From Flavobacteriaceae bacterium (lineage in GTDB: Bacteria > Bacteroidota > Bacteroidia > Flavobacteriales > Flavobacteriaceae), in assembly GCA_013001365.1 (NCBI GenBank), contig JABDMQ010000102.1:1-10099 (forward strand): a stretch of 10,099 nucleotides of DNA, given 5' to 3'. Numbering within the stretch: position 1 is the stretch's first letter; the number at the start of each line of letters is the position of its first letter. Shown here piece after piece: positions 1 through 6,775 of the stretch. The notes under the pieces are model-generated. The model worked only from the letters and a program-made list of their open reading frames with translations, ran no database searches and was not told where the DNA came from. The translations under genes and the position numbers were made by a program.

Positions 1-1436
1 TCATCGCCATATTTGTCCTTGATTTCATGGAGTTCTGTCTTGATGATTTCCATTCTTCTATCCTTCTTGTCCAGAATGTCCTTAAGGTCTTCGATGGTTT
101 TCATCAATTCTTCATACTCCGCACGAAGCTTATCTTGTTCTAATCCTGTAAGCTGGCGTAATCGCATTTCTACAATTGCCTTAGCTTGAATTTCCGATAG
201 CTTGAAGCGTTTTATCAATTTTTCTCGTGCCTCATCGGCATTTGCAGATGCCCGAATGAGCTTTATCACTTCATCAATGTTATCTGAAGCAATAATCAAT
301 CCTTCTAATATATGAGCTCGTTCTTCAGCCTTTCGCAATTCATACTTGGTTCTTCTTACAACTACCTCATGGCGATGCTCTACAAAATAGTGGATTAACT
401 CCTTAAGGTTCAATAATTGTGGCCTACCGTTGACCAATGCAATGTTATTTACGCTAAATGAAGACTGCAGCGCAGTGTATTTATATAATTTATTGAGAAC
501 GATGTTAGGAATGGCATCTCTCTTAAGTACATAGACCACACGCATTCCTTTTCTGTCGGACTCATCTCGAATAGATGATATTCCCTCAAGTCTCTTATCA
601 TTGACCAAATCGGCAGTTTTCTTGATCATGTCTGCCTTATTGACCTGATATGGAATTTCAGTAACGATAATGCACTCTCTGCCCTGTACCTCTTCAATTT
701 CAGCCTTGGCCCTCATTACTATTCTTCCGCGTCCTGTATGAAATGCCTCTTTTACACCATCATATCCATAAATAATTCCACCAGTAGGAAAATCTGGTGC
801 CTTGATATGAGTTATAAGTTCATCTATTTCTATATCATGGTTATCAATGTAAGCTATTGTTCCATCAACAACTTCCGAAAGATTATGTGGAGGCATATTA
901 GTAGCCATTCCAACGGCAATTCCTGACGCACCATTGACCAAAAGACCAGGCACTCTAGTTGGGAGAACTGTAGGCTCTTCAAGAGTGTCGTCAAAATTCA
1001 ATTTATGATCTACAGTTTCCTTATCGATATCCGCAAGCATTTCCTCAGAGATCTTTTTCATTCTTGCCTCTGTATATCTCATTGCTGCTGGACTATCGCC
1101 ATCAATGGACCCAAAGTTACCTTGACCATCGACTAACATATAGCGTAAACTCCATTCCTGCGCCATTCGTACCATTGTATCGTAAACGGAGGTATCTCCA
1201 TGAGGGTGATACTTTCCTAATACTTCACCAACGATCCTTGCTGATTTCTTATGTGCCGTGTTGGCTCTTACACCCAGTTCATGCATTCCATACAGAACAC
1301 GTCGATGAACTGGTTTTAACCCATCCCTGACATCTGGTAATGCACGTGACACAATGACCGACATTGAGTAGTCAATGTATGCCGATTTCATTTCATCTTC
1401 AATGTTAATGGGAATGAGTTTTTCTCCTTCTGCCAT
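1..1436 (-). CDS. gyrA: DNA gyrase subunit A, N-terminal part (runs off left edge)
   Basis: Breakage-reunion subunit of gyrase, the ATP-driven type IIA topoisomerase that supercoils DNA with GyrB. The first 478 codons are visible, intact and in frame to the edge; the stop codon lies outside. The start (ATG at 1436-1434) gives the usual Bacteroidota opening MAEGEKLIPINIEDEMKSAY. The catalytic tyrosine is Y121 in AAMRYTEARM (E. coli Tyr122), preceded by the conserved run LVDGQGNFGSIDGD. The quinolone-pocket segment reads HPHGDTSVYD: Thr82 sits at E. coli Ser83 and Asp86 at E. coli Asp87. The tower motif EEPTVLPTRVPGLLVNGASG follows. The visible part ends in the charged coiled-coil region near residues 430-478, so the beta-pinwheel C-terminal domain and GyrA box are off-window. 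Gyrase rather than ParC is inferred from the strong match to Bacteroidota GyrA N-termini; the GyrA box would settle it. The gene is divergent from clpC. Confidence 0.97.
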   Translation of the reverse strand, partial: MAEGEKLIPINIEDEMKSAYIDYSMSVIVSRALPDVRDGLKPVHRRVLYGMHELGVRANTAHKKSARIVGEVLGKYHPHGDTSVYDTMVRMAQEWSLRYMLVDGQGNFGSIDGDSPAAMRYTEARMKKISEEMLADIDKETVDHKLNFDDTLEEPTVLPTRVPGLLVNGASGIAVGMATNMPPHNLSEVVDGTIAYIDNHDIEIDELITHIKAPDFPTGGIIYGYDGVKEAFHTGRGRIVMRAKAEIEEVQGRECIIVTEIPYQVNKADMIKKTADLVNDKRLEGISSIRDESDRKGMRVVYVLKRDAIPNIVLNKLYKYTALQSSFSVNNIALVNGRPQLLNLKELIHYFVEHRHEVVVRRTKYELRKAEERAHILEGLIIASDNIDEVIKLIRASANADEAREKLIKRFKLSEIQAKAIVEMRLRQLTGLEQDKLRAEYEELMKTIEDLKDILDKKDRRMEIIKTELHEIKDKYGD

Positions 1437-1535
1437 AGTAATTTAGTTTGGTTTTTTCATTAGTTTGTCAAATCGTGCTAAGATAACCATTTTGTTAGGG
1501 TTTTGGGGCTATTGACTACCTATTTTTGAAGCTAT

Positions 1536-1570
1536 TTATTAACAATAATTTGACTCTTTTTCGTTAATAA
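1536..1570. repeat. 8-bp inverted repeat in the gyrA-clpC spacer
   Basis: TTATTAAC (1536-1543) and its exact complement GTTAATAA (1563-1570) are separated by 19 bases. The arms are about 27 bp centre to centre, roughly two and a half helical turns. It does not resemble CIRCE (the HrcA operator) or the Firmicutes CtsR heptad. It could be a regulator site or chance in AT-rich DNA. Confidence 0.35.
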
Positions 1571-1646
1571 GTATGATGTTAAAAACTTTGATTTTCTAAA
1601 GTTTTTTTTGTCTATTAGCCAGAGATCATCTCAATAGGGTATGATT

Positions 1647-1679
1647 TTTGAATAATTAAAGTTGTTTTTACTATTTTTA
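1647..1679 (+). promoter_or_regulatory. Candidate Bacteroidota-type promoter of clpC
   Basis: TTTG at 1647-1650 is followed after 21 bases by TATTTTTA (1672-1679). This matches seven of eight positions of the Bacteroidota -7 consensus TAnnTTTG, and the spacing fits the TTG-N17-23-TAnnTTTG pattern described for Flavobacterium. Transcription would begin around 1684-1686, leaving a leader of about 15 nt. That leader holds AAGGAA (1687-1692) 8 nt before the clpC ATG, the only Shine-Dalgarno-like sequence in front of a gene in this window. AT-rich DNA gives chance matches, so this is tentative. Confidence 0.35.
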
Positions 1680-1700
1680 ATGCAGAAAGGAATTTAAGAA

Positions 1701-4256
1701 ATGGATGATAATTTTTCCCCAAGAGTAAAAGACGTTATTGCGTTCAGCAAAGAAGAAGCGTTACGGTTAGGCCATGATTTCATTGGTACGGAACATTTAA
1801 TGCTTGGACTTTTACGAGACGGCAATGGCAAAGCGATCAATATTTTGAGCGCACTTGATATCGACCTTAACCACCTACGTAGAAAAGTAGAGATCTTAAG
1901 CCCAGCCAACCCAAATGTTGCTGTGGCGACTAACGAGAAGAAGAACCTGCACCTCACGAGACAAGCTGAACGTGCATTGAAGACTACGTTTCTGGAAGCG
2001 AAATTGTTTCAGAGTTCTTCAATAAATACAGCGCATTTGCTTCTATGCATTTTGCGTAATGAAAATGACCCAACTACCAAGCTATTGAATAAGCTCAAAG
2101 TAGACTATGATAGCGTTAAAGAACAATTCAAATTCATGATAGCAAACGAAGACGATTATATAGATTCGCCTAAGTCGGAATCTTTTCCTGGCGATGACGA
2201 CAATATTGAAGGAGATGATTCTTCGAAAGAAAATGTGTTTAATCAACCATCCGGAAGCAAAGGGAACAAAAAATCAAAAACCCCTGTGCTGGACAATTTT
2301 GGAAGGGACCTTACTGTGATGGCCGAAGAAGGGAAATTGGATCCTGTTGTTGGTCGTGAAAAGGAAATCCAGAGAGTATCCCAAATATTAAGTAGACGAA
2401 AGAAGAACAATCCGCTTCTTATCGGAGAACCTGGAGTTGGTAAATCCGCAATAGCTGAAGGCTTGGCCAATAGAATAGTGAAAAGAAAAGTCTCTAGGAT
2501 TCTATTCAATAAACGGGTTGTGACCCTTGATCTCGCTAGTTTAGTGGCAGGAACAAAATATCGTGGTCAGTTTGAAGAGAGAATGAAAGCGGTCATGAAT
2601 GAACTTGAAAAAAATGATGATATCATCTTGTTCATTGATGAAATTCATACCATCGTTGGAGCTGGAGGAGCAACTGGAAGCCTTGATGCATCTAATATGT
2701 TCAAACCAGCCCTGGCAAGAGGAGAAATACAATGTGTTGGTGCCACAACCTTGGATGAATACCGTCAATACATTGAAAAAGATGGTGCTTTAGAAAGGCG
2801 TTTTCAAAAAGTGATCGTAGAACCAACTACGGTTGAAGAGACCATTGAAATCCTCAATAACATTAAAAGCAAGTATGAAGAGCATCATAATGTGGATTAC
2901 ACTGATGAGGCCATTGAAGCTTGTGTTAAATTGACGAATAGATATATGACGGAGCGATTTCTTCCGGATAAGGCAATTGATGCCTTGGATGAAGCAGGTT
3001 CCCGTGTTCATATTACCAATATTGATGTTCCGCAACAGATCCTCGAACTTGAGAAACAATTAGAAGAAGTCAAGGAAACCAAGAACTCGGTCGTTAAGAA
3101 GCAAAAGTATGAAGAGGCTGCTAAGCTAAGAGATGACGAAAAACGACTTGAAAAGGCCCTTTCTGAAGCTCAGGAGCAGTGGGAAGAGGAATCGAAACAG
3201 CATCGTGAAGTGGTTTCCGAAGATAATGTAGCTGATGTGGTTTCTATGATGACCGGTGTACCTGTAAATAGGATTGCTCAAACTGAAAGCAATAAATTGG
3301 CACAATTACCAGAACTGATAAGCGGTAAAGTTGTTGGTCAAGACGAAGCTGTTGAAAAGGTTGTCAAGGCTATTCAAAGAAATAGAGCTGGATTAAAAGA
3401 CCCGAACAAGCCTATAGGTTCGTTTATTTTCCTAGGACAGACTGGTGTTGGAAAGACGCAACTTGCCAAGGTTCTTGCTCGCGAGTTATTTGACAGTGAA
3501 GATGCTCTTGTACGAATTGATATGAGCGAATACATGGAAAAATTCGCTATTTCACGTTTAGTTGGAGCGCCTCCAGGTTATGTAGGATATGAAGAGGGTG
3601 GTCAACTTACCGAAAAAATCAGGCGCAAGCCTTATTCTGTTGTCCTCCTGGACGAGATCGAGAAAGCACATCCAGACGTCTTTAATATGCTGCTTCAGGT
3701 ATTGGACGATGGTTACTTAACAGATAGCCTAGGAAGAAAGATAGATTTCAGGAACACCATAATAATCATGACCTCGAATATTGGGGCCAGAAAACTCAAG
3801 GATTTTGGTACTGGAGTTGGATTTGGTACAGCTGCTCAAAAAGCACAAGAGGACGCGAATGCTAGAAGCGTAATTCAGAATGCATTGAAAAAGGCATTTG
3901 CACCAGAATTCCTTAACCGAATTGATGATGTGGTCGTATTCAATACTCTAGACAAAGATGATATCGACAAGATCATAGATATAGAACTTGCTAAGCTACT
4001 TGATAGGATTAAGGGGCTTGGATATATACTTAAACTCAGTAAAAACGCAAAATCATATATTGCTGATAAAGGATTTGATAAGCAATATGGAGCAAGACCA
4101 TTGAAACGTGCCATACAGAAATATATCGAAGACACTCTGGCTGAAGAGATCATTAATTCTCAAATAAATGAAGGTGATAAGATATACATGGACCTCGACA
4201 AGAAGAAGGATGAGCTCTTTATAAAGATAGAAAAGGCAGCTAAACCTGCTAAGTAA
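1701..4256 (+). CDS. clpC: ClpC-type ATP-dependent Clp protease ATPase subunit
   Basis: Cytosolic Hsp100 AAA+ unfoldase that threads substrates into ClpP; 851 residues, full length for ClpC. Domains in order: double Clp N-terminal domain (about 1-148), acidic linker (about 150-195), first AAA+ module with Walker A GEPGVGKS (242-249), pore loop KYRG (286-289), Walker B ILFIDE (309-314) and arginine-finger region ERRF (365-368). A short middle domain carries a UVR-like motif (467-487, KQKYEEAAKLRDDE), which marks ClpC rather than ClpB. The second AAA+ module has Walker A GQTGVGKT (579-586), aromatic pore loop GYVGY (626-630), Walker B VVLLDE (647-652) and sensor-2 GARP (797-800). VGF at 706-708 fits the ClpP-docking tripeptide, so a protease partner is expected. 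The second Walker A has Gln where GPTGVGKT is usual; the catalytic Lys and Thr are intact. No mcsA, mcsB or ctsR is adjacent. A strong terminator follows. Confidence 0.97.
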   Translation: MDDNFSPRVKDVIAFSKEEALRLGHDFIGTEHLMLGLLRDGNGKAINILSALDIDLNHLRRKVEILSPANPNVAVATNEKKNLHLTRQAERALKTTFLEAKLFQSSSINTAHLLLCILRNENDPTTKLLNKLKVDYDSVKEQFKFMIANEDDYIDSPKSESFPGDDDNIEGDDSSKENVFNQPSGSKGNKKSKTPVLDNFGRDLTVMAEEGKLDPVVGREKEIQRVSQILSRRKKNNPLLIGEPGVGKSAIAEGLANRIVKRKVSRILFNKRVVTLDLASLVAGTKYRGQFEERMKAVMNELEKNDDIILFIDEIHTIVGAGGATGSLDASNMFKPALARGEIQCVGATTLDEYRQYIEKDGALERRFQKVIVEPTTVEETIEILNNIKSKYEEHHNVDYTDEAIEACVKLTNRYMTERFLPDKAIDALDEAGSRVHITNIDVPQQILELEKQLEEVKETKNSVVKKQKYEEAAKLRDDEKRLEKALSEAQEQWEEESKQHREVVSEDNVADVVSMMTGVPVNRIAQTESNKLAQLPELISGKVVGQDEAVEKVVKAIQRNRAGLKDPNKPIGSFIFLGQTGVGKTQLAKVLARELFDSEDALVRIDMSEYMEKFAISRLVGAPPGYVGYEEGGQLTEKIRRKPYSVVLLDEIEKAHPDVFNMLLQVLDDGYLTDSLGRKIDFRNTIIIMTSNIGARKLKDFGTGVGFGTAAQKAQEDANARSVIQNALKKAFAPEFLNRIDDVVVFNTLDKDDIDKIIDIELAKLLDRIKGLGYILKLSKNAKSYIADKGFDKQYGARPLKRAIQKYIEDTLAEEIINSQINEGDKIYMDLDKKKDELFIKIEKAAKPAK

Positions 4257-4285
4257 TACATTTTTATACGTTTTATTTCGAAAAT

Positions 4286-4315
4286 CCAGCTAATTATCTA
4301 GCTGGCTTTTTTTTT
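4286..4315 (+). terminator. Rho-independent terminator after clpC
   Basis: A perfect 7-bp stem, CCAGCTA (4286-4292) with TAGCTGG (4299-4305), closes a 6-nt loop and is followed by C and nine Ts (4307-4315). It begins 29 bp after the clpC stop. It points in the plus direction only; the opposite strand has just a short T run. It ends 12 bp before the next start codon, so the downstream gene needs readthrough or a very short promoter region. Confidence 0.88.
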
Positions 4316-4327
4316 AGATAATGATTT

Positions 4328-4660
4328 ATGACTCCTAAAGAAAAGAAAGACATCAACAAGATAATGTTGGAAGAAATCGAATTAACTAAAAAATCAATTG
4401 AAAAATACAGGGAACTGACTAAACCTATTGCCCCAGAGAATGCTATTGGTCGTGTCTCTCGTATGGATGCCATAAATAATAAGTCTGTTAATGATGCTGC
4501 ATTGAAAAAGGCAGAACAAAAATTGAAAAACCTGAAAATAGCGCTGGGAAATCTCGATAATGATGATTTCGGGATTTGTGCCAAATGTCATAATCCGATT
4601 CCTTTGGGACGAATTTTGCTTGTTCCCCAGAATCGATTTTGCGTGAATTGCGCTGTGTAA
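4328..4660 (+). CDS. TraR/DksA family C4 zinc-finger protein
   Basis: A 110-residue member of the DksA/TraR group, whose studied members bind the RNA polymerase secondary channel and adjust transcription without contacting DNA. The C-terminal zinc finger is complete: C84-X2-C87-X17-C105-X2-C108, the canonical family spacing. Two charged helices before it (about 3-32 and 52-75) look like a coiled-coil hairpin. The turn carries GRVSRMDAINNKS (41-53), whose Asp47-Ala48 may correspond to the acidic Asp-x-Ala tip of DksA. This short form, with TKPIAPENAIGRVSRMDA, resembles small Bacteroidota DksA-like proteins I recall, not full-length DksA (about 150 aa), so I give no symbol. The ATG at 4328 gives the expected N-terminus; ATG 4364 would cut into the first helix. 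There is no Shine-Dalgarno sequence. Binding to RNA polymerase and any link to the stringent response are inferences from family. Confidence 0.9.
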   Translation: MTPKEKKDINKIMLEEIELTKKSIEKYRELTKPIAPENAIGRVSRMDAINNKSVNDAALKKAEQKLKNLKIALGNLDNDDFGICAKCHNPIPLGRILLVPQNRFCVNCAV

Positions 4661-4802
4661 AATATAAGATATATATTACATAATTGTAATACATCGATTA
4701 TATATGTATTTAAACGATATTTATAATTAGAATTGTGGTCAGACCTACTACAACTGTTTTAACATTTAAATATATTACTTTAACAATTAAGTGCTATTAA
4801 TC
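4661..4802. other. AT-rich spacer with a small dyad
   Basis: This 142-bp spacer between two plus-strand genes is very AT-rich. It holds a 7-bp dyad, TATTACA (4674-4680) and TGTAATA (4685-4691) around TAAT, starting 14 bp after the upstream stop. There is no T tract after it, so it is a poor intrinsic terminator, though it might stabilise a 3' end. I found no well-spaced TTG/TAnnTTTG promoter pair for the downstream gene. Confidence 0.35.
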
Positions 4803-5195
4803 ATGTCAAACAAAACAGATTCAAAGGTCCCCCATTTTGAAGCTAAATCCGTAATGGAAATTGGTACTTTGATCTTCTTCAAGAAATTTGCTTTAATGAA
4901 AGTGAAGGAAGGTGTTCATTTGGGAATAGACCAAATTCAGAAATTGGAAATTATCTTATCACAGTATTATAAAGACCAACCTTATGGTTATATATGTGAT
5001 AAGGCGAACTCGTATTCAGTTAATCCCCTTGGATATCGAGCATTGAATAATATATCTCAATTGAAATGCTTTGCAGTGATCAAGGAATATTCCAATGGTC
5101 ATGACATACAAGTTGAAAAACATTTCATCAAGAAGCCCTTCAATGTTTTCCAAACATTTGAAGAAGCGGTTCAATGGATAGAGTCATTTATTTAA
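4803..5195 (+). CDS. Hypothetical protein, possibly STAS/SpoIIAA-like
   Basis: A 130-residue soluble protein with no signal peptide or membrane segment. ATG 4803 (MSNKTDSK) is preferred over the in-frame GTG at 4791, which adds only four residues; neither has a Shine-Dalgarno sequence. Hydrophobic stretches alternate with amphipathic ones: a strand at LIFFKKFALMKV (24-35), a helix at IDQIQKLEIILSQYY (42-56), a strand at YGYICD (61-66), a strand at LKCFAVI (86-92) and a helix at the C-terminus (FEEAVQWIESF). This strand-helix alternation suggests an alpha/beta fold of the STAS/SpoIIAA type. The segment YICDKANSYSVNP (63-75) resembles a pattern I recall from small uncharacterised Flavobacteriia proteins, but that is memory, not a search. 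No catalytic motif is evident. Its stop codon overlaps the hutH stop on the other strand by 4 bp. Real coding is likely given an intact frame right up to its neighbour; function is unknown. Confidence 0.75.
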   Translation: MSNKTDSKVPHFEAKSVMEIGTLIFFKKFALMKVKEGVHLGIDQIQKLEIILSQYYKDQPYGYICDKANSYSVNPLGYRALNNISQLKCFAVIKEYSNGHDIQVEKHFIKKPFNVFQTFEEAVQWIESFI

Positions 5196-6703
5196 CCGAA
5201 TACCAATAAAGAATCTATCTCTGTAGTTTTTAGGAATTGTATTGATTTCTCAATGTCGTCATGCAACACCTCATCCTCCTTGATAAAAGGTACATCTTTC
5301 CTATACTCACTTAAAAAACTTTCAAGGAACCCTGAAGTCTTTATTGGCTTTCGAAATCCTAAGGCTTGAGAGGCGTTAAGTAATTCAATAGCCAAAACAC
5401 GTTCAACATTTTCTATCAATGTTAAAGCCTGCACAGCTGCATTCGCACCCATGCTTACATGATCCTCCTGACCATTAGATGAAACAATAGAATCGACACT
5501 TGCGGGAGTGGCCAATTGTTTATTCATACTCACTATACTTGCTGCCGTATATTGTGGAATCATGAAACCAGAATTAAGTCCAGGATGGTCAACTAGAAAT
5601 GCTGGAAGCCCACGCAATCCTGATACCAATTGGAATGTCCTTCTTTCTGAAATATTACCGATTTCTGCCATTGCAATTTTCAAATAGTCCAAACCCAGTG
5701 CTAACGGTTGACCATGAAAGTTGCCAGCTGAAACGATTAAATCTTCTTCCTTAAAGATATTGGGATTATCTGTCACTGAATTAATTTCAGTTATGAATGT
5801 CTTTCTTACGAATTCTAAGGTGTCTTTGGTAGCACCATGCACTTGGGGCACACATCTAAATGAATATGGATCCTGGACATGGTCCTTTTTCTGGTTCATC
5901 AATTCACTTCCTTCCAGGAATTCTCGTATTCTATGTGCTGTTTTTAACTGGCCATTATGTGGCCTAACCAAATGAACCAGTTCTTGAAAGGGCTCTAGAT
6001 GACCATTAAAAGCATCTAAGGAAATACTAGCGATCAAGTCTGCAAAATAATCAAGTCGAAAGGCCTTGAACAATGCATAAATGCCATAAGCGCTCATGAA
6101 TTGTGTGCCATTAAGAAGTGCGAGACCTTCTTTAGATTCAAGATCAATGGGTTTCCAATTGAACTTTTCCAAAACTTTTTCTGATGGGTAACGCTCGTCA
6201 TTATATATCACTTCTCCTTTTCCTAACAAAGGAAGTGCCAAATGCGCTAAGGGAGCCAAATCACCGGATGCTCCTAAAGATCCCTGAGTATAAACAACTG
6301 GATGGATATTTGCGTTATAGAAATCCATAAGGCGTTCGACCGTTCTTAATTGAATGCCGCTATGACCATAACTCAATGATTGGATTTTGAGTAAAAGCAT
6401 TAATCTTACTATATCGGTTGGGACAAGGTCTCCTGTTCCACATGCATGGGACATAACTAGATTGTCCTGCAATTTGGTAAGATTCTTTTTAGAAATTTTC
6501 ACATTATGAAGTGATCCAAACCCAGTATTTATGCCATATATAGGATCTTTATTCTCTTTAAGCTTCTCGTCAAGATATTGTCTGCATTCTTGGATTTTCT
6601 TTTTTGATTCTTCTGATAGAACCAAAGTTTTTTGATTCATGAAAATATCATGGACTTTTGCAAGACTTAAGGGCTCTGAGCTTATATAATGTAAATTTGA
6701 CAT
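5192..6703 (-). CDS. hutH: Histidine ammonia-lyase
   Basis: Catalyses non-oxidative deamination of L-histidine to trans-urocanate and ammonia, the first step of histidine degradation; cytosolic, normally a homotetramer. At 503 residues it is the usual family length. The self-forming MIO cofactor triad is A145-S146-G147 in GSLGASGDLAPLAH. Residues matching the Pseudomonas putida active site are all present: Tyr56 (IYGINTGFG), His86 (MSHACGTG), Asn198 (LLNGT), Gln277, Tyr280 and Arg283 (VQDPYSFR), Phe329 (GNFHGQ) and Glu413 (NGQEDHVSMG). Ser-His at 85-86 and the Glu of QEDH favour histidine over the tyrosine or phenylalanine lyases that share the fold. No hutU, hutI or hutG is adjacent. It is last of three minus-strand genes, 72 bp after nnr; its stop overlaps the convergent neighbour's by 4 bp, leaving no room for a separate terminator. 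A tyrosine-lyase role in flexirubin synthesis is less likely: no pigment genes are nearby. Confidence 0.95.
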   Translation of the reverse strand: MSNLHYISSEPLSLAKVHDIFMNQKTLVLSEESKKKIQECRQYLDEKLKENKDPIYGINTGFGSLHNVKISKKNLTKLQDNLVMSHACGTGDLVPTDIVRLMLLLKIQSLSYGHSGIQLRTVERLMDFYNANIHPVVYTQGSLGASGDLAPLAHLALPLLGKGEVIYNDERYPSEKVLEKFNWKPIDLESKEGLALLNGTQFMSAYGIYALFKAFRLDYFADLIASISLDAFNGHLEPFQELVHLVRPHNGQLKTAHRIREFLEGSELMNQKKDHVQDPYSFRCVPQVHGATKDTLEFVRKTFITEINSVTDNPNIFKEEDLIVSAGNFHGQPLALGLDYLKIAMAEIGNISERRTFQLVSGLRGLPAFLVDHPGLNSGFMIPQYTAASIVSMNKQLATPASVDSIVSSNGQEDHVSMGANAAVQALTLIENVERVLAIELLNASQALGFRKPIKTSGFLESFLSEYRKDVPFIKEDEVLHDDIEKSIQFLKTTEIDSLLVFG

Positions 6704-6775
6704 AGTTCATCAAAAGAAATCATTCATAGGAATATTTGCAAGCATTAACACCAAAATTCTTATATGACCTTCTAA

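Larger units (their letters stand above)
1437..1700. other. Divergent gyrA-clpC intergenic region
   Basis: This 264-bp AT-rich spacer lies between the two start codons and must carry the control regions of both genes. I see no reading frame or RNA gene in it. It contains one exact TAnnTTTG match on the plus strand (TATTTTTG, 1521-1528), but the nearest upstream TTG is only 15 bp away, which is short for the Bacteroidota -33/-7 spacing. A better-spaced candidate lies nearer clpC. I could not find a convincing -33/-7 pair facing gyrA. Confidence 0.6.

Noticed and set aside
738..1330. Open frames on the plus strand across the gyrA region.
   Set aside because: They lie wholly inside the intact gyrA frame on the other strand, and the encoded peptides show no recognisable domain.
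1521..1528. Exact TATTTTTG -7-like match on the plus strand in the gyrA-clpC spacer.
   Set aside because: No TTG at a proper distance upstream (15 or 26 bp only), and it lies about 170 bp before clpC.
4689..4709. ATACAT / ATGTAT inverted repeat in the spacer before the hypothetical gene.
   Set aside because: Short, AT-only apart from one C/G pair, and likely by chance in such AT-rich sequence.
5721..5975. An 84-codon plus-strand frame inside hutH.
   Set aside because: It is antisense to the conserved HutH active-site region and has no independent coding signal.
6711..6741. Possible near-leaderless hutH promoter: minus-strand TTG (6741-6739), 20-bp spacer, TTCTTTTG (6718-6711).
   Set aside because: The -7 element lacks the key A of TAnnTTTG and would place the start site almost on the ATG; too weak to call.
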